NCBI RefSeq assembly: GCF_902497745.1
Contig: NZ_CABVHJ010000016.1
Coordinates: 79,286-143,285, forward strand
From: Pseudomonas fluorescens
GTDB lineage: Bacteria; Pseudomonadota; Gammaproteobacteria; Pseudomonadales; Pseudomonadaceae
Length of the DNA stretch: 64,000 nt
Reading direction: 5' to 3'
Both the position numbers and the translations under genes were made by a program. Below the pieces are notes generated by a model, which searched no databases, had not been told where the DNA came from, and worked only from the letters and a program-made list of their open reading frames with translations. Shown here one piece after another: positions 26,252 through 32,841 of the stretch (positions within the stretch are counted from its first letter, which is position 1; each line of letters begins with the position of its first letter).

Positions 26252-26317
26252 ATGGACATGTTTTTCAAATCCAGCCAAGCGCTATACTCGCCTGACAACC
26301 TCCGCGGAGTCCCTGCC

Positions 26318-26479
26318 ATGAGCCCCACGCCTCGCACCCAAAAAAAACTGACAACCGAAACGTTGATCCGCGCAGTTGCCAGTTCGACAGCCATCGAGAC
26401 AGGTCAAAGCGTGGAGACCATTGAGCGCAAACTCAAACTCAGATCCAGTAAGTTCCTGCACTTGTCCCTGGCCAAGTAG
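26318..26479 (+). CDS. Small unknown protein, 53 residues
   Basis: A short basic protein (MSPTPRTQKKLTTETLIRAV onward) with one likely amphipathic helix around residues 14-42. It has a GGAG site nine bases before the ATG and a TATACT box at 26283-26288 at a suitable distance upstream, and an inverted repeat follows the stop. These signs make it a real gene rather than a chance frame, but I do not recognise a family. It lies between the epimerase-gene fragment and the intact epimerase gene, to which it is convergent. Confidence 0.5.
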   Translation: MSPTPRTQKKLTTETLIRAVASSTAIETGQSVETIERKLKLRSSKFLHLSLAK

Positions 26480-26510
26480 CTCCGTGTCAAGTCGCAAAGC
26501 CCGAAACGAA

Positions 26511-26534
26511 AACGGCTGCCCAATGGCAGCCGTT
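26511..26534. terminator. Terminator between convergent genes
   Basis: AACGGCTGCC and GGCAGCCGTT form a ten-base perfect stem with a CAAT loop. On the minus strand it is followed by TTTCGTTTCG, so it mainly ends the leftward epimerase transcript; on the plus strand the tail is weaker. Confidence 0.8.
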
Positions 26535-26575
26535 CTAAAGGGTGATAACAAAGCCCGGCGGGGCTCAAACTGCAA

Positions 26576-27469
26576 TCACACCATTTCGTTACGAATCCAT
26601 TCAACCACCGAAGTACGCTTCGGCACCCAGCCCAGCAGTTCGCGCGCATGTTTGCCGCGCACTCGGCTGTTGGAGCCGAGGCCGTAGTTGGCCATTTCGT
26701 AGCCCCATTCGGCTTCGGCGTCTTTCAGCGGCCAGTCTTGCGGTTGACCCAGATTCAGCGCTTCGGCCATGGCGGTGGTCATGTCGATGAACGATGCTTC
26801 GCCGCTTTCGACGAAGTAGAAAGTACCTGGTACGTTCTTGGTCAGCGCCAGCAGATACAGGGCGACGACGTCTTCGATGTGCACGTTGGACCAGATGTTC
26901 TGGCCGGTGCCGACGTGGCGCACCACACCGCTTTTACGCGCCTGCTTGAGCAGACGTGGCAGTTGCACGCTGTCGCGATTGACGCCCAGGCTGTGGCCGT
27001 AGATCAGTGTGTTGCAGATGACGGCGGAGTTCACGCCGTCCTTCGCTGCCGCGAGGATCAGGTTGTCGATGGCCACGCGCGCCGCTTTGTCGACGGTCGG
27101 CTCCGGCAGATTGTCCTCGTAGTAAATGACATCGCTGGATTTACCGCCCGAGGCATCACCGACGATGCTCGAACCGCTGGTGTGCAGGAACACTTTGTTC
27201 GAACCGCGCAAGGCATCGAGCAACGCTTCAACTGCACCGCGATGATCGCTGCTGGCGGCGTTGATCACCGCATCGGCAGCACGGGCATGTTCGGTGAGCA
27301 GTGCTTTGTCATCGAGGGTGCCGATGACCGGGGTGATGCCCAGTGCTTGCAGTTCATCAGCCTGTTCGGCGCTGCGCACCAGACCGGTGACTTGATGCCC
27401 GGCCTGAACCAGACCGGTAGCGATCGAGCCGCCGATAAATCCGGCAGCGCCGGTGACGAATACGTTCAT
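26576..27469 (-). CDS. NAD-dependent epimerase/dehydratase family protein
   Basis: A 297-residue extended short-chain dehydrogenase. The nucleotide-binding motif is MNVFVTGAAGFIGGSIATGL at the N terminus, and the middle of the protein has FLHTSGSSIVG and a Tyr in VICNTLIYGHS, which departs from the strict YxxxK pattern, so catalysis may be atypical. NAD(P)-dependent epimerases and NmrA-like reductases share this layout. I start at MNVFVTG. The LysR gene immediately upstream on the same strand is a possible regulator. The last 57 bases have a second copy at 26195-26251. Confidence 0.8.
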   Translation of the reverse strand: MNVFVTGAAGFIGGSIATGLVQAGHQVTGLVRSAEQADELQALGITPVIGTLDDKALLTEHARAADAVINAASSDHRGAVEALLDALRGSNKVFLHTSGSSIVGDASGGKSSDVIYYEDNLPEPTVDKAARVAIDNLILAAAKDGVNSAVICNTLIYGHSLGVNRDSVQLPRLLKQARKSGVVRHVGTGQNIWSNVHIEDVVALYLLALTKNVPGTFYFVESGEASFIDMTTAMAEALNLGQPQDWPLKDAEAEWGYEMANYGLGSNSRVRGKHARELLGWVPKRTSVVEWIRNEMV

Positions 27470-27572
27470 GGAGTAACTCCCTGCGTGAGTAAGTGATGGG
27501 ACGAGTATCGGCCCGTGAGCCGGAGGGAAAAACCCGCCCTCACCCAATTCACTGTTGCGCAGAGGTCACGAA

Positions 27573-28484
27573 TCAGCCCTTGAAGTCGGCGCTGGCGTAA
27601 GCAGCGAGTTTGCTCTGGATAAAGTCGAGGAAGCACTGAATGCGCAGCGCCAGTTGCGAGTTACGGTAGTACACCGCGTTGATTGGCTGGCGATAACCGC
27701 TATTGAATTCGCCCAGCAGGACTTTCAGGCGCCCGGAGCGAATGTCGTCGATGGTCATGAAGTGCGACAGGCAGGCGATGCCCTGCCCTTCCAGCGCCAG
27801 GTGGCGCACGGTCTCGCCGCTGGAGGCGCTGATCGCCGGGGTGATCGGCCAGCGATCACCGTGTACATAACGCAGCGGCCACTGGTTGAGACCTTCGTTC
27901 TGGGTGAAGCCGAGCAGGGTGTGTTCACTCAAGTCCGCCACTTGCAGCGGCGCACCGTGTTTTTCCAGATAGGCCGGGCTGGCGACGATCAGCAGCGGAC
28001 TGCAACCGAGCGAGCGCGCATGCAACGTCGAGTCAGCGAGAGTGCCGATGCGGATGGCGACGTCGGTGCTTTGTTCCAGCAGGTCAATGATCAGGTCATT
28101 GCTGTTGAGTTCGAGCTGGATGTCCGGATAGAGGCGGCGGAATTCGTCGATATACGGGACCACCGCGTGGAGCATGAACGGCGATGCGGCATTGATCCGC
28201 AAGCGTCCGGACGGGGTTTGCTGGCGTGAGGACAGACGCTCTTCGAGTTGCTCCATCTGATCGAGAATCAGTTTGGCCTGCTCGAAGAAATACTTGCCCT
28301 CTTCGGTCAGGTCCATGCGCCGCGTGGTGCGGTTGATCAGCGTGGTGTCGAGCTTGGCTTCCAGCTTCGACAACGTGCGGCTGACCGCCGAAGGCGTTTG
28401 CCCGACCTGCTCGGCGGCGGCGGAAATCGAACCGCATTCGATCACGCAGACGAAAATCTGCAACTCATCGGATCTGGCTTTCAC
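27573..28484 (-). CDS. LysR-family transcriptional regulator
   Basis: A 303-residue LysR regulator. The winged helix-turn-helix covers residues 1-60 (SISAAAEQVGQTPSAVSRTLSKLEAKL) and the remainder is the effector-binding domain (RLRINAASPFMLHAVVPYI at the start of it). I use the GTG at VKARSDELQIF because an AGAGGA site stands just upstream; the ATG fourteen codons earlier lacks one. It is transcribed in the same direction as the epimerase gene 103 bases downstream and probably regulates it or a neighbouring redox gene. Confidence 0.88.
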   Translation of the reverse strand: MKARSDELQIFVCVIECGSISAAAEQVGQTPSAVSRTLSKLEAKLDTTLINRTTRRMDLTEEGKYFFEQAKLILDQMEQLEERLSSRQQTPSGRLRINAASPFMLHAVVPYIDEFRRLYPDIQLELNSNDLIIDLLEQSTDVAIRIGTLADSTLHARSLGCSPLLIVASPAYLEKHGAPLQVADLSEHTLLGFTQNEGLNQWPLRYVHGDRWPITPAISASSGETVRHLALEGQGIACLSHFMTIDDIRSGRLKVLLGEFNSGYRQPINAVYYRNSQLALRIQCFLDFIQSKLAAYASADFKG

Positions 28485-28530
28485 GGGTGTCCTCTTTGAG
28501 ATCGCCAAGATCGCAGATGACTGCAACGCA

Positions 28531-28562
28531 CTGTAGGAGCTGCCGCAGGCTGCGATCTTTTG
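28531..28562. repeat. Single REP unit, TGTAGGAGCTGCCG type
   Basis: One arm only of the doublet type seen at 14347 and 22078, followed directly by the mdaB 3' region. A weak partial counterpart (AAGATCGCAG, 28507-28516) lies just upstream, so it may be a degraded doublet. Confidence 0.75.
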
Positions 28563-28592
28563 CTGTTACCACCGATAGTAGCCCGAAACCAT

Positions 28593-29183
28593 TCAGGCCT
28601 TGAGACCAAACACCTCGGTCAAATGCTGCTCATAACGCGCCACATCAGCCTCGATGTTCGGACGCTTCATCACGTCGACACAGAGGAACGTCGGCAACCC
28701 GGTCATACCGAGAAACTCGTTGGCCTTGTGGAATGGGAAGTACACCGCGTCGACGCCTTTGGCTTCGAAGAAATCAGTCGGGTCATCGAACGCTTGCTGC
28801 GGCGCATTCCAGGTCAGCGACAGCATGTATTGCTTGCCCTGAATCAGACCACCGCTGCCGTACTTCTGCGAGGCATCGGAACGGGTGCGGCCATCGCTGG
28901 CGTAGAGGCTGCCGTGGCCTTCGGTGAAGACTTCGTCGAGGTACTTTTTCACCGTCCATGGCGCGCCCATCCACCAGCCTGGCATCTGATAAATGATCAC
29001 GTCGGCCCAGAGAAATTTCGCCACCTCTTCGGCAACGTCGTAGCCCTCGTCGATGAAGGTGGTTTTCACATCGACACCACCACGATCGAGCACGCTCAGC
29101 GCGGCCTCATGCAGGGTGGCGTTGTAGCGACCGTCGGAGTGAGCGAATTTTTTACCGCCATTGAGCAACAGCACTTTTTTCAT
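28593..29183 (-). CDS. mdaB: MdaB-type NAD(P)H:quinone oxidoreductase
   Basis: A 196-residue flavodoxin-like FAD enzyme of the MdaB family, which reduces quinones by two electrons with NADPH and so avoids semiquinone radicals. Diagnostic text includes the N-terminal KKVLLLNGGKKFAHSDGRYN, the flavin-side YQMPGWWMGAPWTVKKYLDEVF and SLTWNAPQQAF. GAGG precedes the ATG. It is divergent from a quinol monooxygenase of the YgiN type; in E. coli mdaB and ygiN are also neighbours and are thought to form a quinone redox pair. Confidence 0.9.
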   Translation of the reverse strand: MKKVLLLNGGKKFAHSDGRYNATLHEAALSVLDRGGVDVKTTFIDEGYDVAEEVAKFLWADVIIYQMPGWWMGAPWTVKKYLDEVFTEGHGSLYASDGRTRSDASQKYGSGGLIQGKQYMLSLTWNAPQQAFDDPTDFFEAKGVDAVYFPFHKANEFLGMTGLPTFLCVDVMKRPNIEADVARYEQHLTEVFGLKA

Positions 29184-29367
29184 GAGAAAGCCTCGGCGCA
29201 GCCATTGGGCTGGGTGGAGAAGAGAAACTGGAATGGCGGCAGATTAATGATGTGTCTCGCGCGGAATAAGGCCTGATTGCGCAAAATACATTTGATCAAA
29301 AGGCACGAATCTATCGCCGATTGCTGCAATAACATCCGCGGCATTCTGAAATTGAGGAGTCGTTGTG

Positions 29368-29682
29368 ATGAGTGAACGCTTGGGTTTTATCCTGCACGCC
29401 AAGACCCGCCCGGAAAAAGCCGAGGCTTTCGAAGCGCTGTTTCGCGCTTACGTTGAGCCGAGCCGCGCGGAGCCGGGCTGCATCGAGTACCACATGCTGC
29501 GCGACAAGGAAGATCCGACGCTGTTCATCTTCTACGAGATATGGGCATCCCAGGCGCATCTCGACGTGCACTCGAATCTGCCGCACATGAAGGCATTCTT
29601 TGAGCGACGCATGGATTATCTGGAGCGCGATTTCGATATCCGCCAGATCGAAATGCTCAGCGAAGCCTCGGCTAACCGCTGA
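29368..29682 (+). CDS. Quinol monooxygenase, YgiN/ABM family
   Basis: A 104-residue protein of the antibiotic-biosynthesis-monooxygenase fold, small ferredoxin-like dimers that act on quinols without a cofactor. Text such as RLGFILHAKTRPEKAEAFEALF, EPGCIEYHMLRDKEDPTLFIFYEIW and the HLDVHSNLPHMKAF segment is typical. I start at the ATG (MSERLGF) rather than the GTG one codon earlier; a GAGGAG site serves either. It is divergent from mdaB. Its 3' end overlaps the stop of the convergent TauE/SafE gene by 11 bases. Confidence 0.87.
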   Translation: MSERLGFILHAKTRPEKAEAFEALFRAYVEPSRAEPGCIEYHMLRDKEDPTLFIFYEIWASQAHLDVHSNLPHMKAFFERRMDYLERDFDIRQIEMLSEASANR

Positions 29683-30436
29683 TCAGCAGATGGGCGCCGA
29701 GTGCGCCCATACCAATAAAGAACACCCGCTTGAACAGCACGGCGCTGATGCGTTCGCGCAGCCATTGACCAAGCAACATGCCGAGAATGGCCGGGATCAG
29801 CGCCAGCAACGAAGCGCTTAGTTCGCCGCCACCGAGGGCGCCGCGCCAGAGCAATCCAGCGGCCAGTGCCAATGTCGAAACGGTGAATGAAAGGCCCAGC
29901 GCCTGCACCAGTTGATCGCGACTCAAACCCAGCGCTTGCAGGTACGGCACCGCCGGGATCACGAAGACGCCGGTGGCCGAAGTGATGACACCCGTGATCA
30001 AACCGCACGCCGGACCCAGCCAGCCTTCATGACGTGGATTGACACTCAGCGTTGGCAGAAACAAGCCGCTCAACGCGTAGAGCAACAGTGCCGCGCCGAG
30101 TCCGCGTACCACCCAATGCCCGCCTGCCATGCCGATCCACATTGTGCCGACGCCGGTGCCGAGAAAGATCATCAGCAGCATCGGCCACAGGCGTTTGATC
30201 AGTCCTTTCAAATGTCCGCCGAATGCCAGTTGCCAGACATTGGTCAGGGTTGCCGGAATGATCAGCAATGCGGCTGCCTGCGACGGCGCCATAGCCAGAC
30301 CGAGCAAACCCATGGCGACGGTCGGCAGGCCGAGGCCGATCACGCCTTTGATCAGGCCGGCGAGGATGAAGGTCATGATGACCAGCAGGGACAGGGCCAG
30401 ACCGAGGTTTTGGTAGAAATCTGTGAGTGTGTTCAT
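29672..30436 (-). CDS. TauE/SafE-family sulfite/sulfonate exporter
   Basis: A 254-residue membrane protein with about eight hydrophobic segments and the two inverted half motifs of the family: FILAGLIKGVIGLGLPTVAMG near residue 22 and LITGVITSATGVFVIPAVPYLQALGL near 150. Members carry sulfite, sulfoacetate or other small anions across the inner membrane. I start at MNTLTDFY; upstream residues in frame come from REP sequence. The divergent LysR gene at 30653 is the likely regulator, across a region that holds a REP doublet. Confidence 0.87.
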   Translation of the reverse strand: MNTLTDFYQNLGLALSLLVIMTFILAGLIKGVIGLGLPTVAMGLLGLAMAPSQAAALLIIPATLTNVWQLAFGGHLKGLIKRLWPMLLMIFLGTGVGTMWIGMAGGHWVVRGLGAALLLYALSGLFLPTLSVNPRHEGWLGPACGLITGVITSATGVFVIPAVPYLQALGLSRDQLVQALGLSFTVSTLALAAGLLWRGALGGGELSASLLALIPAILGMLLGQWLRERISAVLFKRVFFIGMGALGAHLLISG

Positions 30437-30539
30437 GGCACTACTTTGCGCCAGTCGAGGTTGGCCGAAAATCTGCCATATACTGAGGCTGCCTCTGCCC
30501 ATACAAGAGGCTGAGATTTTCTTTGAAGCTTCGGGCCTC

Positions 30540-30613
30540 TTCGCGAGCAAGCTCGCTCCCACATAGGATGGGTGTCGTACACAACTCCCTGTGAGAGCGA
30601 GCCTGCTCGCGAA
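30540..30613. repeat. Inverted REP doublet
   Basis: Arms 30540-30563 and 30590-30613 of the GCGAGCAAGCTCGCTCCCAC type enclose 26 bases. It sits in the divergent gap between the TauE/SafE and LysR genes, an unusual place for a REP element because most lie after genes. Confidence 0.85.
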
Positions 30614-30652
30614 GGGGCCAGCCCGAACACCCTAAAATCAGAGGCCACCCTC

Positions 30653-31534
30653 ATGCACTTCGACCTCACCGACCTGCGCCTCTACCTGCACATCCTCGAC
30701 ACCGGCAACATCACCGCCGGCGCCGCCCGCAGCCATTTATCCCTGGCTGCCGCCAGCGCCAGAATCCGCGCCATGGAAGCCTCGCTCGGCAGCGATTTCC
30801 TTGAGCGCGGCCGCCGTGGCGTCACCCCGACGCCCGCCGGCAAAGCCCTCGCCCATCACGCGCGCATCCTTCTGCAACAGGCCGAACGCATGCAGCAGGA
30901 TCTGGCCGACTATGCCCAAGGCGTCAAAGGTCAGGTGCGCTTGCTGTGCAACACCACGGCGATCACCGAATACCTGCCGGAAGTGCTCGCGGATTTCTTG
31001 CGCGACCATCCCAATCTGGATATCGATCTGCAAGAACTGCCCAGCGCCCGCATCACTCACGCCCTGCGTCAGGGCGCGGCAGACCTGGGCATCGTGTCTG
31101 ACGCGGTAGACACCAGCGGCTTGCAAACCCGCGCGTTTCGCGATGATCCACTGGTACTGGTTTTGCCGCCGGGTCATGCCTTGGCGAGTCGGGCCTCGCT
31201 GACGTTCGGCGAAACCCTGGCGCATGACTACGTGACGCTAAGCGCCAACAGCGCACTGGCCATTCATCTGGAGGAACAGGCCCTGCACATCGGCCAGCGC
31301 ATGACCATCCGCATCCGCACCGATGGCTTTGACAGTGTCATGCGCATGGTCGCTCGCGGCGCCGGCCTGGCCATCGTGCCAAAGGTTGCCGTCGAGCGTT
31401 GGGCCCCCATGCATGCGCTGATCTGCCGTCCGCTCGACGACCTCTGGGCGAACCGCACCTTGAAACTGTGCGCGCGGGATTTCGCGCACCTGCCCGGATA
31501 CGCCCGTGCCCTGCTCGATGCGCTGATGCCTTGA
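30653..31534 (+). CDS. LysR-family transcriptional regulator
   Basis: A 293-residue regulator with a winged helix-turn-helix in the first 60 residues (NITAGAARSHLSLAAASARIRAMEASLG) and an effector domain beginning at about residue 90 (GQVRLLCNTTAITEYLPEVLADFLRDHP). I start at the ATG giving MHFDLTDLR; the frame upstream crosses a REP repeat. It is divergent from the TauE/SafE gene, its most likely target. Its stop codon overlaps the -35 box of the promoter for the NAD(P)H dehydrogenase gene. Confidence 0.88.
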   Translation: MHFDLTDLRLYLHILDTGNITAGAARSHLSLAAASARIRAMEASLGSDFLERGRRGVTPTPAGKALAHHARILLQQAERMQQDLADYAQGVKGQVRLLCNTTAITEYLPEVLADFLRDHPNLDIDLQELPSARITHALRQGAADLGIVSDAVDTSGLQTRAFRDDPLVLVLPPGHALASRASLTFGETLAHDYVTLSANSALAIHLEEQALHIGQRMTIRIRTDGFDSVMRMVARGAGLAIVPKVAVERWAPMHALICRPLDDLWANRTLKLCARDFAHLPGYARALLDALMP

Positions 31535-31562
31535 CTCTACCGCTAGGGGCAGACTCTATCCT
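31531..31562 (+). promoter_or_regulatory. MerR-type promoter of the NAD(P)H dehydrogenase gene
   Basis: TTGACT (31531-31536) and TATCCT (31557-31562) are 20 bases apart, too far for an ordinary promoter but right for one activated by a MerR-family protein that distorts the spacer. The spacer region carries the dyad TCTACCGCT-AGGGGCAGA with seven of nine pairs complementary. Aligned base for base with the promoter at 47616-47647 (read on the minus strand), 23 of 32 positions agree, including all of TTGACTCT and GGGCAGA. Confidence 0.7.
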
Positions 31563-31589
31563 GTGAGCTTCATTTCAGGAGTACACATA

Positions 31590-32165
31590 ATGAGCAAACG
31601 AATGCTCGTGATTCTGGGTCACCCCTCCACCGACAGTTTTTGCGGGGCATTGAGCGAGACCTACGTGCAGGCGGCCAAAGACGCCGGGCATGACGTCCGT
31701 CTGTTGCGCCTGGACGCGCTGGCGTTCGACCCGGTTCTGCACGAGGGTTACAACAAGGTTCAGCCGCTGGAGCCGGATCTGCTGCAAGCCCAGGCCGACA
31801 TCACCTGGGCTGAACACCTGACGTTTGTCTATCCGATCTGGTGGGGCGGGATTCCGGCGTTGCTGAAAGGATTTGTCGACCGGATTTTCCTGCCCGGTTT
31901 CGCCTTCAAGTATCGCGAAGGCAAAGCGTTCCCGGACAAGCTGCTCAAGGGCCGCACCGCGCATCTGCTGGTGACCATGGACACGCCGTACTGGTATTAC
32001 AAATGGGTCTACGGCATGCCGGGGCTGCATCAGATGCGCAAGACCACCCTGGAGTTCTGCGGGATCAAGCCGTTGAAGACGCTGACCTTCGGGCCAATTC
32101 TAGGCTCCAAACCGAAACAGCGCGAAAACTGGCTGGAGCAAGCCCGCGTGAGCGCTGCCTGCTGA
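31590..32165 (+). CDS. NAD(P)H dehydrogenase (quinone), flavodoxin-2 family
   Basis: A 191-residue flavin reductase of the flavodoxin-2 family. MLVILGHPSTDSFCGALSE at the N terminus binds FMN or FAD phosphate, and HLTFVYPIWWGGIPALLKGFVDRIFLPGFAF is the classic WWGxPAxLKGxxDR block. These enzymes reduce quinones, azo compounds or nitro compounds with NAD(P)H. A CAGGAGT site precedes the ATG. Its promoter resembles MerR-controlled promoters and closely matches the one at the head of the large operon, so it is probably induced together with that operon. Confidence 0.9.
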   Translation: MSKRMLVILGHPSTDSFCGALSETYVQAAKDAGHDVRLLRLDALAFDPVLHEGYNKVQPLEPDLLQAQADITWAEHLTFVYPIWWGGIPALLKGFVDRIFLPGFAFKYREGKAFPDKLLKGRTAHLLVTMDTPYWYYKWVYGMPGLHQMRKTTLEFCGIKPLKTLTFGPILGSKPKQRENWLEQARVSAAC

Positions 32166-32266
32166 CGCAACACGGCTGAAACACTGACGGCGCGTGGCCG
32201 TCGTCAGTCCGTCTGCGGGTTCCCGTCGGTGCCCGTCCGTCGCCTGTGCACGTCATTTACGCGCAG

Positions 32267-32327
32267 TTGCAATTTTCAGATGCTATTGGACATATAATCG
32301 CCGCCGATCAGGCATGACGCCTGATCG
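32267..32327 (+). promoter_or_regulatory. Probable promoter and inverted repeat before the MerR gene
   Basis: TATAAT at 32293-32298 is a consensus -10 box; TTGCAA at 32267-32272 is 20 bases upstream. Just after it, CGATCAGGC and GCCTGATCG (32305-32313 and 32319-32327) form a perfect nine-base inverted repeat with a five-base gap, either an operator near the start site or a hairpin in the leader. This dyad does not resemble the one shared by the two promoters that I assign to MerR. Confidence 0.5.
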
Positions 32328-32361
32328 CGCTAGCTATGTTTGACCATCGAGACGGACCTTT

Positions 32362-32772
32362 ATGTATATCGGCAAAGCCGCCCAGCTGTCGGGCACCACT
32401 GTCAAAAGCATTCGCCACTACGAAGAAATCGGCCTGTTGCCCGAACCCAAGCGTGAAGGTAAATACCGCATCTACAGCCAGCAAAGTGTCGAGGTGTTGA
32501 CGTTCATCAAGTGCGCCCAGCAACTGGGCTTCAAGCTCAAAGAGCTGCAGGTGATCCTCAACAACTACCGCGGCGACGAATTCCCGTGGGACATGGCGCA
32601 ACGAGCCATTGCCGAAAAAAAAGCCGAACTGGTGACCCAGATCGGCGATTTGCAGCAATTGCACGACGGCCTCGAGGCGTTCGAAAGCAACCTCAACGAC
32701 GCCCGCCAGGAATGCCAGTTCGAACGCATCGCTCGCTATGGCGAAAAAAACCCGGTCAATACACTGAACTGA
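32362..32772 (+). CDS. MerR-family transcriptional regulator
   Basis: A 136-residue regulator of CueR-like length. The winged helix-turn-helix is plain (MYIGKAAQLSGTTVKSIRHY followed by EEIGLLPEP), then a GFKLKELQVILN helix and a long dimerisation helix. The metal-binding cysteine pair of CueR or MerR is absent; only one Cys remains near the C terminus (ARQECQFER), besides one in the IKCAQQLGF helix, so an organic or redox signal is more likely than a metal. The gene is convergent with the exporter at the end of the 11-gene operon. Two promoters in this window have the spacing and dyads of MerR targets, at 31531 and 47616, and I propose it controls both. Confidence 0.85.
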   Translation: MYIGKAAQLSGTTVKSIRHYEEIGLLPEPKREGKYRIYSQQSVEVLTFIKCAQQLGFKLKELQVILNNYRGDEFPWDMAQRAIAEKKAELVTQIGDLQQLHDGLEAFESNLNDARQECQFERIARYGEKNPVNTLN

Positions 32773-32841
32773 AAACCCTGCTGCGCCGCATGAGCAGACT
32801 CGCCTGCCGCCTCAGGGCAGGTGCGCCCGCCCGTTGGCGAA

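Noticed and set aside
8254..30613. REP repeats as a CRISPR array
   Set aside because: The units are scattered, paired in inverted orientation and lack regular spacers; no cas gene is present.
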